From assembly GCA_028554795.2 (NCBI GenBank), contig CM068835.1:28708311-28772310 (forward strand): a DNA stretch of 64,000 nt, written 5' to 3'. A program made the position numbers and the translations under genes. The stretch comes from Sinohyriopsis cumingii. Taxonomy: Eukaryota; Mollusca; Bivalvia; Unionida; Unionidae. Each line of letters begins with the position of its first letter. The first letter of the stretch is position 1. Shown here one piece after another: positions 14,745 to 23,151 of the stretch. The notes beneath the pieces were generated by a model that worked only from the letters and a program-made list of their open reading frames with translations, was not told where the DNA came from and searched no databases.

Positions 14745-15275
14745 ATTGTGTTTCTTTGGGCAAGACACTTTGAATTCTACCACTGGATCAGTCTGGTCCA
14801 GATACCGTGGTGTTTCCTTGGGCAAGACACTTTGAATCCTAGCACTGGATCAGCCTGGTCCAGATACCGTGGTGTTTCCTTGGGCAAGACACTTTGAATT
14901 CTACCATTGGACCAGTCTGGTCCAGATACCGTGGTGTTTCCTTGGGCAAGACACCTTGAATCCTACCATTGGATCAGCCTGGTCCAGATACCGTGGTGTT
15001 TCCTTGGGCAAGACACTTTGAATCCTACCATTGGATCAGCCTGGTCCAGATACCGTGGTGTTTCCTTGGGCAAGACAATTTGAATCCTACCATTGGATCA
15101 GCCTGGTCCAGATACCGTAGTGTTTCCTTGGGCAAGACAATTTGCGTCCTACCATTGGATCAGCCTGGTCCAGATACCGTGGTGTTTCCTGGGGCAAGAT
15201 ACCTTGAATCCTACCATTGGATCAGCCTGGTCCAGTTACCGTGGTGTTTCCTTGGGCAAGACACTTTACGCCAAT
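14745..15275. repeat. Minisatellite, 62-bp unit, about 8.5 copies
   Basis: Units carry GTGTTTCCTTGGGCAAGACA, CTTTGAATCCTACCATTGGA and TCAGCCTGGTCCAGATACCG. The last unit runs into CACTTTACGCCAATTGCGTC, which resembles the tail of the SINE at 62,641-62,785 and suggests a SINE-tail origin. No gene is seen from 15,276 to 16,320. Confidence 0.9.
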
Positions 15276-16324
15276 TGCGTCAGAACAAAATAACCTGCTT
15301 GTCCTGTTGTGAGTTAAAGCACCAAACCAAAGTGGACAGCAGATAGTTTTATATAATGTCTTAATCCATTTACAAAATAAATATCCAAACCCACATATGT
15401 TTTAACCCTCCTCACAGTTTTGATTATTGTTAACAATTGTCCCAATACATGTTTTTAACCCACCCACCCAGCTTTGATTCATATTAACTATTGTGCCCAT
15501 GCATGATTTTTAGCCTATTTAATATTATTTTGCTTCATATTTTAAAATCTATGATTAATAGAGCTATTGAATGGCATTTTTAAAACGCCTCTTTCCCCTT
15601 TACCGTTATAGATTAAATATATGATACCTTCTTTCCTTGTTTCCACCATTTCCTCATTTATTAGCATAATATTATATGTGTTCTAATATAGATTTTCGTT
15701 TTGTTTTGGAAATTGATAAAAAGTTAGTTGTTATTCCTTCAGATCCCGGTGACAATTCCTTATTGAGCTGTAAAATTATCTATTATTCTGTAATGACATT
15801 ATCACATTTCATTCTAGCTTCTTCAGTTATTTGTTTGAAATTTACGCTGTAACAATATTCATTCATTTATTCCTTGTGTTGATGCTGCTTAGTGAACATG
15901 ACTTTCTAGAAATTCATAATCTATACAATATTTCACCGTATATATCACAGTATTCCTTTTCATGATCTCTGTTTTTCTTTCTTTCCTTTTCTAATTCTTA
16001 TCCCTCTATATAGTCTGCCTGCTTCTGTGTCAATGGTATTACATTTCTCTGACCTGACTTTAGTACCTTGTTTTAGAAATGCTTGTATTTCCTTCATTTG
16101 CTTCATACTCCTTCCTTTGTCTTCGTTTGTTGCGTTATTGCTACCTAATATCTATTTACATGTCTTCTCTGTTCTCTCATTTGAGTTTGTTTGATTTTGC
16201 TGTATTTTTGTTTCGCTAAACTTTTAGTTTCTTTGTTAATCTCTTTCCGTTGTTTCTCTCTTAATCTCTTTCCATTGTTTCTCTCTTAATCTCTTTCCAT
16301 TGTTTTACAATGTTAGTATGTTCT

Positions 16325-16530
16325 TATTAAGTTTACACTGGTCATGTCCCCAGTATTACGTTTACACTGATATTGTCCCCATTACCAAGTTTACACTGAC
16401 CTTGTCCCCATTATTACGTGTTGCACTGGCCTTGTCCCTATTATTACGTTTACACTGACCTTGTCCCCAATTATTACCTTTACACTGGTCATGTTCCCAT
16501 TATTAAGCTTACACTGACCTTTTCCCCAGC
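16325..16530. repeat. Minisatellite, about 36-bp unit, 6 copies
   Basis: Units are GTTTACACTGACCTTGTCCC followed by CATTATTAC. Confidence 0.85.
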
Positions 16531-16539
16531 TTGTTACAT

Positions 16540-16609
16540 AAGTTATAATACCGTAGCTCTAGACACTTGAGTTACAATACCGTAAATGTAGACAAACTGT
16601 AGACACTGT
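16540..16609. repeat. Left half of the host minisatellite that received the Polinton
   Basis: Units of the type TAGACACTTGAGTTACAATACCG. The same units continue on the far side of the element at 34,744-34,880, showing that the insertion split one array. Confidence 0.8.
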
Positions 16610-16615
16610 TATATC
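16610..16615. repeat. Target-site duplication, left (TATATC)
   Basis: Six bases directly before the left inverted repeat, identical to 34,738-34,743. A 6-bp duplication is the known hallmark of Polinton integration. Confidence 0.95.
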
Positions 16616-17024
16616 AGTAGTATGGTGGGACGGTCTAGGGACTAGGGGAGTTCCATGTTAAAAAGGTAATATCCACTCTGGGGACTACGTAAATTTAACA
16701 TGGGAAGCAATATCCACTCTGGGGACTATATAAATTTAACATGGGAAAAAAAGGCATCCACTCTGGGGACAAGGGAATTTAACATGGGAGAAAGGAATTA
16801 TCCATTCTAGGGACAAAGGCATTTGAACAATGGGAGAAAAAAATATCCATTCTAGGGACAAAGGCAATTGAACAATGGGAGAAAAAAAATATCCATTCTA
16901 GGGACAAAGGCAATTGAACATGGGATTTTTTAAAAATTAAAAAAATAAAAAATAAAAAAGGGGTAGGCAATGGAAAGTCATACTCTTTTCGAGAAATGTG
17001 GGTGGCCCTGAAAAGGGCCTTTGG
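16616..17024 (+). repeat. Left terminal inverted repeat, 409 bp
   Basis: Matches the reverse complement of 34,419-34,737. It consists of a 50-bp tip, a tandem block of six roughly 40-bp sub-repeats (ATCCACTCTGGGGAC, later ATCCATTCTAGGGAC), an A/T-rich stretch, and an inner end holding a histone-type 3' signal. The right repeat has only four sub-repeats, which explains the length difference. Confidence 0.95.
16983..17019 (-). terminator. Histone-type mRNA 3'-end signal, left repeat
   Basis: On the minus strand the stem-loop GGCCCT-TTTC-AGGGCC (17,019-17,004) is preceded by CCAAA and followed by ACCCAC. AAAAGAG (16,989-16,983) lies 14 nt beyond the stem. This matches the metazoan replication-dependent histone layout: SLBP stem-loop, cleavage after ACCCA, and a U7-pairing downstream element. 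It starts 28 nt past the stop codon of the gene at 17,048-17,425 and in its orientation. Use by the host machinery is inferred. Confidence 0.75.
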
Positions 17025-17047
17025 GTTTCTTCTGCTTCCAATTTCTT

Positions 17048-17425
17048 CTATTTCTCCACCAACTTCTTATTTTCTCTCCTACACTCTTTCTCTTCTTTTC
17101 TTCTTTTCTTCCTTTTTTTCTCTTCTTTCTTCTTCTCCTCCTCTTCTTTCTTCCTCTTCTCATTTTCTTCTTCTTTTTCAATTTTTTCATTCCATGCTCT
17201 TATCCTTATCCTTTCCTCTTCATCCTCCTTCTCCTCCTTTATTTCTTTCATCACAGCACTTATCATTTCCTTTGCTTTTCTTAAATTGTTAATCTCCATC
17301 TTCACTCGATGGGGGCTATAAGAATAGTGATCATCGTTTAACCTCATTAACATTTGCTCCATCATACCCAAATTGTCCAGGACGTCTTGCAATGCTTTCA
17401 TTTTATTAAGCTGGTTCGAAGCCAT
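17048..17425 (-). CDS. Short charged coiled-coil protein with histone-type 3' end
   Basis: 125 aa from the ATG at 17,425. A longer frame to 17,554 exists, but this start gives a compact protein. The first 60 residues are mixed helical sequence (MASNQLNKMKALQDVLDNLG...). The remainder is almost all Glu, Lys and Arg and ends in a strongly basic block, as in a long charged helix. No known domain is recognised and it is not a histone. It is the leftmost gene, transcribed outward into the inverted repeat, and its stop is followed after 28 nt by a complete histone-type 3' signal. No canonical TATA box was found; direct repeats lie upstream. Function unknown; a chromatin- or DNA-associated role is only a guess. 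Confidence 0.6.
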   Translation of the reverse strand: MASNQLNKMKALQDVLDNLGMMEQMLMRLNDDHYSYSPHRVKMEINNLRKAKEMISAVMKEIKEEKEDEEERIRIRAWNEKIEKEEENEKRKKEEEEKKKEEKKRKKRRKEEKECRRENKKLVEK

Positions 17426-17489
17426 CTTCTTTTTATTCTTTGTAGAATGGTTTGAACGACGAATACTGTGGGTTCTTATTGTGAAAGCG

Positions 17490-17715
17490 CGGACGTGATG
17501 GAAAACATCCCCCCAAGACATAAAATTGATATTACCTAAATCATAACCAAACAACGAGCGGACGTGAAGGAAAACATCCCTACTTTTTTCTCATTTCATA
17601 TGATCTACTATCCACATACGTGAAGCATCAATAAACAAACCCCTAATCTACTATTTACACACGCAAAGCATTAAAATTAAACCCAAATCTACTATCCCTC
17701 CACGGTTTTCGAGCC
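17490..17715. promoter_or_regulatory. Direct repeats upstream of the left end gene
   Basis: GCGGACGTGATGGAAAACATCCC occurs with small changes at about 17,491 and 17,555. ATCTACTATCC/TTACACACG-like units recur at about 17,600, 17,646 and 17,690. They lie in the gap between the left end gene and the protease gene and could be transcription-factor sites or a replication-related repeat. Confidence 0.35.
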
Positions 17716-17826
17716 GGAACGTTCAATGAGTGCCATGAGAGGGATAGTAAGAAGTCAAAGAGCATGAATCAACATTCTTATAGCCAAACAAAAGACAAAG
17801 ACATTTTTTTTCAAAACACAACATTT

Positions 17827-17832
17827 TTTATT
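17827..17832 (-). terminator. Polyadenylation signal for the capsid-protease transcript
   Basis: AATAAA on the minus strand, about 110 nt past the protease stop, followed by A/T-rich sequence. It contrasts with the histone-type ends used by the end genes. Confidence 0.6.
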
Positions 17833-17938
17833 CAAAATCACTTAACACTAACAAACAACTCTAACATTTTTAATAATAATTCAACAATATAACATCAAAC
17901 ATTTTTTTCAAATCTCAAACATTTTTTCAATTCACACT

Positions 17939-18499
17939 CTACTTTAAACAGGGCTGACAACGTTGTGAATGAAATTGTGATTTCCACTGTTGGAAGTCAT
18001 TAGGCCATTGATGGACACTACGTTTCCTAGCTTGAGACAAAAGATAAGCATAATGGTCACAAAACCATTGATCTACTTTCACATCATTTCTAGAAGAAGA
18101 ACGAGGATCAAAATGAGTCACTAAATGTTCTAAGGAATAGCCCAGGCTGCGATGATGCAGAAAATACACACAGTACTGTCCACACACCAAGGAATCTGTG
18201 CCTTGTAATTTCACATTATTGAATCGGGTGGTCTGAGCATTTCTTCTCATAAAGTCAATGATATCGTCTTCCAAAGGGGGCAATCCGTACGAATCGAAAT
18301 ATTCCACACATCCTTCTTGAGGAAAGTAGACGGCTACCCAGTGGGTTCCTGGGAGATGACTGTCGTCCGTGTTGATCACGTAAGCTAGATGGTCTTTAGG
18401 TTTGCGATGAGGGAGTTCATCTTTAGCACAGACGACAGGATTCCAAGAAGACGTATACGAACTGTGGTTCAAAAGGTAATAAAGTTCCCAGGTATCCAT
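17939..18499 (-). CDS. Adenain-like cysteine protease (virion maturation)
   Basis: 186 aa from the ATG at 18,499. A longer frame begins at a GTG (18,526) and is not preferred. The adenovirus-protease/Ulp1 fold residues are visible: His53 in GTHWVAVYF, Asp69 in YFDSYG, Gln99 in KLQGTD and nucleophile Cys106 in CGQYC, with Gln seven residues before Cys as in adenain. In Polintons and adenoviruses this enzyme cleaves capsid precursors inside the assembling particle. It is the last gene of the capsid transcript, 24 nt after the preceding stop. All catalytic positions are present and the frame is intact. Confidence 0.93.
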   Translation of the reverse strand: MDTWELYYLLNHSSYTSSWNPVVCAKDELPHRKPKDHLAYVINTDDSHLPGTHWVAVYFPQEGCVEYFDSYGLPPLEDDIIDFMRRNAQTTRFNNVKLQGTDSLVCGQYCVYFLHHRSLGYSLEHLVTHFDPRSSSRNDVKVDQWFCDHYAYLLSQARKRSVHQWPNDFQQWKSQFHSQRCQPCLK

Positions 18500-18522
18500 T
18501 GATTTGTGTGTTGTTTTCTTCT

Positions 18523-19023
18523 TCACAGATAATAATAAGTCGTCAATTCGATCCTGACTTTTTGCTTGAAAATGTCTGACAAATAACCGTTTCTTCGTTT
18601 CGTCTCCTCACTCTGATTCAGGAGAGCTTCGATACGATGGATCTCTTGAGTGGTTAATGGTGGACAAAAATGTTCACGCAAGTCTTTATCCCACTGATGC
18701 CACACGACTTCGTCCGAGATGAGACTCCAAGCTTCGTCCAGATACTCGTCCAATTTTTCTTCTTGACTCAACATCAGGCATTTATCGTGTTGAATTTGAC
18801 TGGGATGATCGTTTTGACATCCATAGCAATCTTTTTTGATCAATTCCGTCATTTTTTCGACCAAGTGTTTGGCAAAACAGGAGACTAAATGGACTTCTTG
18901 TTCTGGCCATCTTGACTTCATCATGACAACTTCGTCTTTGTCTTGAGATTCTTCTTCCCCGGTCTCCTCACATTCCATCTTCAAAGTTTCTCCACTAGGC
19001 AAAGAGGGATAACAGTCTTCCAT
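18523..19023 (-). CDS. Conserved Polinton protein of unknown function, between capsid and protease
   Basis: 166 aa from the ATG at 19,023, five bases after the major capsid stop. The N-terminal 35 residues are acidic. A Cys/His cluster, CYGCQNDHPSQIQHDKC (about residues 67-83), resembles a motif I associate with unassigned Polinton proteins and could bind a metal. The C-terminal half is helical with several tryptophans. No enzymatic motif is recognised. Its fixed place among virion genes suggests a structural or assembly role, which is inference. Confidence 0.75.
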   Translation of the reverse strand: MEDCYPSLPSGETLKMECEETGEEESQDKDEVVMMKSRWPEQEVHLVSCFAKHLVEKMTELIKKDCYGCQNDHPSQIQHDKCLMLSQEEKLDEYLDEAWSLISDEVVWHQWDKDLREHFCPPLTTQEIHRIEALLNQSEETKRRNGYLSDIFKQKVRIELTTYYYL

Positions 19024-19028
19024 GGCTT

Positions 19029-20315
19029 CTAATAGTCTAGAATGACTTCTCTCAAACTGTTGATTTCTATGGTATTGTCGAATTCTGCATACAGGAGGAC
19101 GTTCACTGTGTGATCTGGAGGTGGATTTGCAAACTGAAGTTCCACACGAATCTGACCCGATTTTATAGGGTGGAAATGTCCCTCGTCGCTGCCTCTTGCA
19201 TAATCGTCGTACGAAATACCGTGACTGGTATTGGTTCCTAACTGTCCCGTGGCTTCGTACAGGGACAAGTACGATCTCAAATAATTCTTTGCGACACCAA
19301 AGTTGGGCTCAAAGGGTCGGGTACACAAGGTCTTGCCGTCGCGACTGACTTCGATCTTCGACACATTGTAATGTTGAAACTCAAAAGGATTTTGATCGTA
19401 GGTTCCGTTGAAGGCTGAATTCCTGACGATACCAACAATCAAACGTTTGGGTAACTGTCCTTGGAACAGATGATCTTCGATCATAGATCGCTGTCCAGCG
19501 GGAATGGTGAACGTTTTCACTTCTACGCGTCGTATCGGATACTTGGCGGTCGTTCTGCTCAACGTCTGACTGACGTCGTTTCCCACTTTAGGTAACACTT
19601 CCACACGACGCACGTAAAGTCGGGCTTCTTGAATGATAGTTTTGTATTTATTGGCATGGGCCATCAAATGGAAAGCGGCACTGCTACGATTCAGTCTCAG
19701 ACGGATATCCACCCCGTTCAGCAAATACTTTTCTTGTAACAACATGTCCAAATGCAAACGATCCATCAGTTCTAAACTTCGCCCTTGCAGAATTTTCTTG
19801 CGACGGTCGTTAAACCCCACATTGTGAGGATTGTCATCTTCTGTCAGGACTGTGTCGCTAAACGTGCCTACACCTGCCGTGTCAGGTTTCCATACCACGC
19901 AAGCATCCAGATGAGTATTCTTGGCTTCTTTTCCGTACGTCAAGAGATTTTCCAAGTAGGCACGATATGGGTAAGTATCCATGCTGCTACTGACCAGTTT
20001 GTTATTCAAGTACAAGTCCACTTCGCTGAACAAGGAATGCATGAAATTGTTGACAGGAGCTACTCTAGCATCGCCTCCTGGATTGGTGTTGTCCGTTTTG
20101 ATCACTTTCACTTTCAAATACAGGTAACTGCTATTCAGATCGATGTAATCTTCGGGTTGTCCTTTGATTTCAAACTCGATGGGAGCTGATTCCGTCAAAG
20201 AGGAGACGGGATGAAATTCTACCCACTGAGATTCTTGCATCGTCATCATGGTAGTTGGCATGGCAAAGAGATCTAGTTCCGACTTGGAACAGGCACGAGA
20301 CTCTCGGTGCATCAT
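19029..20315 (-). CDS. Major capsid protein (hexon-like, double jelly-roll)
   Basis: 428 aa from the ATG at 20,315 (a second ATG follows directly). The N-terminal part has a strand-rich block, FEIKGQPEDYIDLNSSYLYL, typical of the Polinton capsid protein that invertebrate genome annotations often call F54H12.2-like. The body is rich in short beta-strand stretches, with no membrane segment and few cysteines. Polinton capsid proteins are predicted to fold as double jelly-rolls and form the icosahedral shell. A TATA-like CTATAAAT lies about 90 nt upstream, and the next genes follow with gaps of 5 and 23 nt. The frame is intact. The assignment as major rather than minor capsid rests on family memory and gene order. 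Confidence 0.82.
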   Translation of the reverse strand: MMHRESRACSKSELDLFAMPTTMMTMQESQWVEFHPVSSLTESAPIEFEIKGQPEDYIDLNSSYLYLKVKVIKTDNTNPGGDARVAPVNNFMHSLFSEVDLYLNNKLVSSSMDTYPYRAYLENLLTYGKEAKNTHLDACVVWKPDTAGVGTFSDTVLTEDDNPHNVGFNDRRKKILQGRSLELMDRLHLDMLLQEKYLLNGVDIRLRLNRSSAAFHLMAHANKYKTIIQEARLYVRRVEVLPKVGNDVSQTLSRTTAKYPIRRVEVKTFTIPAGQRSMIEDHLFQGQLPKRLIVGIVRNSAFNGTYDQNPFEFQHYNVSKIEVSRDGKTLCTRPFEPNFGVAKNYLRSYLSLYEATGQLGTNTSHGISYDDYARGSDEGHFHPIKSGQIRVELQFANPPPDHTVNVLLYAEFDNTIEINSLREVILDY

Positions 20316-20402
20316 TTTGTTCTGTGTCTCAATAATCGAAAACGTCTAAGTCTCGAACGGTTCCTTGTCCTTGCTGAATACCTGACTCGGTAGCGTGCAG
20401 GG

Positions 20403-20411
20403 CATTTATAG
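20403..20411 (-). promoter_or_regulatory. TATA box for the major capsid transcript
   Basis: CTATAAATG on the minus strand, 90 nt before the capsid ATG. It overlaps the stop region of the upstream small gene. Confidence 0.55.
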
Positions 20412-20678
20412 GTTTTCTCGGCGGCCCAAAAGGTCTTTGCCCGTTTGCAGCAAGACATTTTTGCCTGCCCTCATGAAGGCTTCTTTAGGGTTTTGTTTGT
20501 CGATGATGACATTTTGGAGAAATTCTTTGCCTTGCGTCAGTGCCGCATCTTTCAAGGCGTGCAATCCGCGTGTCACCATCGGTTTCAACACCGGGGCCTC
20601 CGAACGAAAAGCCGATTTTAACATATCTCCTAAGCCGTGTCCTCGCTGTCGAGCATCCCCTCGGTACACTGGATACAT
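20406..20678 (-). CDS. Small glycine/basic virion-associated protein
   Basis: 90 aa from the ATG at 20,678, three bases after the penton-like stop. It begins MYPVYRGDARQRGHGLGDML, a tyrosine/glycine-rich head of the QRGHGLG type that recurs in Polintons and adintoviruses between minor and major capsid genes, then an amphipathic helical region and a basic C-terminus. The layout resembles small adenovirus core or cement proteins (pX or VI), but I cannot show homology. The position between capsid genes supports a virion role. Confidence 0.7.
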   Translation of the reverse strand: MYPVYRGDARQRGHGLGDMLKSAFRSEAPVLKPMVTRGLHALKDAALTQGKEFLQNVIIDKQNPKEAFMRAGKNVLLQTGKDLLGRRENL

Positions 20679-20681
20679 GAC

Positions 20682-21614
20682 TTACGAGTCGTGAGAGAAC
20701 CGTTTTCGAAAATGGAGTTTCACCGTGACTTTTCCTTTGGTGAATGGAATATTTTGTCCCAGATCTCCTTTTATAGCAATGTTGACCGTGTCCAAATACG
20801 ACTTGCTGACAGGCAAATAGTGAAGATGTACAAATTCGCGGTGGACGTGATAAGTGTTTCCACCTTCCTCGTCAGCGTTCGTGGCAGAATCCACTTTGAA
20901 AGGAATGACACGCAGTAACGGTACGGAGGTGTGTCCCACCACGTTGGACTCCACCACATCGGAGTACACAAACATCAAATTCAGTCCTTGGTTCAGTTCT
21001 ACCGGGGTACGAAATAACTTGCTAAAAGACTCGTTGTCGTAAACGATTGGTGATTCGTTTTTCTTGAGCATGGCCATTCTCATGTCCATGTCTCCGCCCA
21101 ACATATCAAACAATTCAGGACAAAATAAAATGGACAGGATTTTACTCCCGTCAAATTTCATCAAGAAGCGACGAGCTGCCTTGTGGTATTCCATGGTGAC
21201 ACTTTTTTTGACACTCTCCAAAGCTTTCAGAAACACGACATTAAATCTGGAGGCTATAGTGCTGACCAAATGTTGACCACTAAAATAATAGCCTGGAGGA
21301 ATGAACAAGTGATAGGTGGTGTACTTTTGATTTTTTGTGCCAGGGGTTTTCTTGTCATATTTGCCATAGGTATCCAAGTACTGTTGCAATGGTTCGTCAT
21401 GAACTTCTACATCAAAATTATTTTGATTGGGAAGGACATTGAGGACTTGGGTTGGGTGAATGATTTCCACTAAAGCCACTTCCCAATGGGCTTCGTGATC
21501 TAATGGGATGGTCTGAGGTAATTTGGCCGTGTAACAGCACAACGTGTTGTGGGGAAACACCTCCATAGAACTGTCACTGGGTAAGGTTAAGTAAAATTGG
21601 TTTTGGTGACTCAT
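20682..21614 (-). CDS. Penton-like minor capsid protein
   Basis: 310 aa from the ATG at 21,614, whose ATG overlaps the TGA of the upstream membrane-protein gene (ATGA). The N-terminus, QFYLTLPSDSSMEVFPHNTL followed by a TAKLPQTI..WEVALVEI block, is the conserved start of the single-jelly-roll minor capsid protein of Polintons. The rest is beta-rich with no membrane helix. In this family it is predicted to form the five-fold vertices. The frame is intact. It sits in a tight group with the membrane protein and the small basic protein, suggesting one transcript. Confidence 0.82.
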   Translation of the reverse strand: MSHQNQFYLTLPSDSSMEVFPHNTLCCYTAKLPQTIPLDHEAHWEVALVEIIHPTQVLNVLPNQNNFDVEVHDEPLQQYLDTYGKYDKKTPGTKNQKYTTYHLFIPPGYYFSGQHLVSTIASRFNVVFLKALESVKKSVTMEYHKAARRFLMKFDGSKILSILFCPELFDMLGGDMDMRMAMLKKNESPIVYDNESFSKLFRTPVELNQGLNLMFVYSDVVESNVVGHTSVPLLRVIPFKVDSATNADEEGGNTYHVHREFVHLHYLPVSKSYLDTVNIAIKGDLGQNIPFTKGKVTVKLHFRKRFSHDS

Positions 21615-22021
21615 AATTCCAGAGTTCTGTGGCTGTCCGAGGGGTTAGTGGACGTCAGAGGCGTGTCTCCGCCTAAAATGGGGTTGTTGTTGTTGGAGTG
21701 GTGACTGGCACTGGCACTGGACACAAGGTTCCCGTGGTTTCCGTTCGAGGAGAATTTCAGAGAGGGATTGGGAAGCAGGTAACCGATGCAACTGCTCAAT
21801 AAAATGGTCCACAATTGTTTGTCTCCTTGTTGCAAACTCAAATTGGCGATGGCTGCCCCGATGACACAATACACCACGAGGATTTGGCAGAAAAAGACGA
21901 TTTGCGTTTTAGGCACACGTTCTCCACACCACACCCACAAAGGTTGCTTTTGTAAATCTTGCACAGAAGAACTGGGTGAAGGAGTGGTAGCCGTAGTAGC
22001 TGCGTCTGTGTGAAAGGGCAT
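21611..22021 (-). CDS. Conserved two-helix membrane protein
   Basis: 136 aa from the ATG at 22,021 (the frame also opens at an upstream GTG, not used). After a Ser/Thr/Pro-rich head, VPKTQIVFFCQILVVYCVIG begins a first membrane helix, and LWTILLSSCIGYLLPNPSL forms a second hydrophobic segment ending in a conserved-looking LLPxPxL. I recognise this arrangement from Polintons, where its function is unknown; a virion membrane or host-membrane role is possible. A TATA box lies 15-24 nt upstream of the ATG, inside the end of the integrase reading frame. The stop overlaps the next start by four bases. Confidence 0.8.
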   Translation of the reverse strand: MPFHTDAATTATTPSPSSSVQDLQKQPLWVWCGERVPKTQIVFFCQILVVYCVIGAAIANLSLQQGDKQLWTILLSSCIGYLLPNPSLKFSSNGNHGNLVSSASASHHSNNNNPILGGDTPLTSTNPSDSHRTLEL

Positions 22022-22026
22022 GATGG

Positions 22027-23134
22027 TCACTTCTTTTTATAGTCGATGACTTGCGAAGCGTCGATCCAAGAATCAAAACTGGGTGGATATCATTTCCAAC
22101 GTACTTTAACTTCTTTGACACTTCGTTTACCCACTTTACGGGTTCTGCGTTCGAGAACGCTTTCTATGTCGTACACGTCGTCTTCTTTTTTGGTGACACG
22201 TTGTAACTCGGGCAAATAAAACGTTCCTTTGAGCACTTCTCCGTTCATGTCTTCCAATTTATAGACGGCAGGATGACGGCAATGCACTCGTCCAGTGACA
22301 CGAAACAATTCGGTCGTCCAATTAGGTAAGTAACCTTTGTCGAAAGTGCGTTTGGTTTTGCAATGCGCACCCAATCTCCTACGGCCATCTGTCCACTTTT
22401 CTTGGGGACAGCCCTCGTCGGGGACGTACCAAACAGGCGCTCAAACACGAGCACTTCGTTGTCGGGAGTCACTTCTTGCAGGGCACGTCCGATGCTTCGA
22501 TGGTAAGATTGGTTGTACGCTTGCACCAGGTGCGGTAAGATGTCGATGTACTTCAGAGTGTGGTGATGCGTAAAATATTTCCACATGCGTTCTTTCAAAG
22601 TGCGTTGAAAACGTTCCACGATGCTGGCTTTGGTTTCGGGATTCTCGGTGGTAAAAAAATGAATGTCACGTTTCTTTAATTCTTTTTGAAAAGCTTGGTT
22701 CAGAAATTCAGTGCATTTGTCCGTTTGCCATCGAAGAAGGTGACGATCGCTTTGTTTCAACACTCGTTGCAGGGCTCGCACTAACTCGCTGATGGATTTG
22801 GAAGTCAAGGGCACGACCCAGGCAAATTTGGAAAAGACGTCGATGACACAAAACAAATATTTGTAGCCACGATTGTAGCTGGCCAAATGAGAGACATCGA
22901 CTAAATCGGCTTGCCATTGATGATCGATGCCTTCCACTCGGGTGCAACTTCTGGCAAACTTGCGTCGAATGGGTTTATGTAAAGTGTAGGTAGCTTGTTC
23001 TTGTAACCATCGTTCACTTGAGGTAAACGGAGACTTTTCAGTCGAGTTTTGGCAGCACGATACAATTTTTGAACTCCTGCGTAACCTGCAGGATGGGAGG
23101 GATCGTAGTAAATGCTGGCTAAGACTTTTTCCAT
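22027..23134 (-). pseudogene. Broken retroviral-type integrase with chromodomain
   Basis: Starts at the ATG at 23,134, 18 nt after the preceding stop. The rve catalytic core is visible: Asp in WQADLVD, Asp in TDKCTEF (a Cys where Gly is usual) and Glu in ASIVERF, the DDE triad that joins element ends to target DNA. A C-terminal SH3-like part and a chromodomain (..YDIESVLERR..KVRWK) follow. Three breaks are seen: a one-base frameshift near 23,013-23,017, a one-base frameshift in a short T run at 22,354-22,359, and an in-frame TGA (22,090-22,092) inside the chromodomain. It is therefore inactive unless some breaks are assembly errors. Confidence 0.92.
22036..22044 (-). promoter_or_regulatory. 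TATA box for membrane protein and penton genes
   Basis: ACTATAAAAAG on the minus strand, very close to the ATG at 22,021, so the 5' leader must be very short or initiation may use a later ATG. It doubles as coding sequence for the last residues of the integrase chromodomain. Confidence 0.5.
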
Positions 23135-23151
23135 TTTTTTGTGTTTGTGTG

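Noticed and set aside
16996..17321. Plus-strand frames of 87-107 codons rich in Phe, Ser and Leu
   Set aside because: They are the complement of the Glu/Lys-rich coding sequence of the left end gene on the minus strand.
20637..21473. Plus-strand frames of 60-96 codons opposite the capsid genes
   Set aside because: Antisense shadows of strongly supported minus-strand genes with no promoter context of their own.
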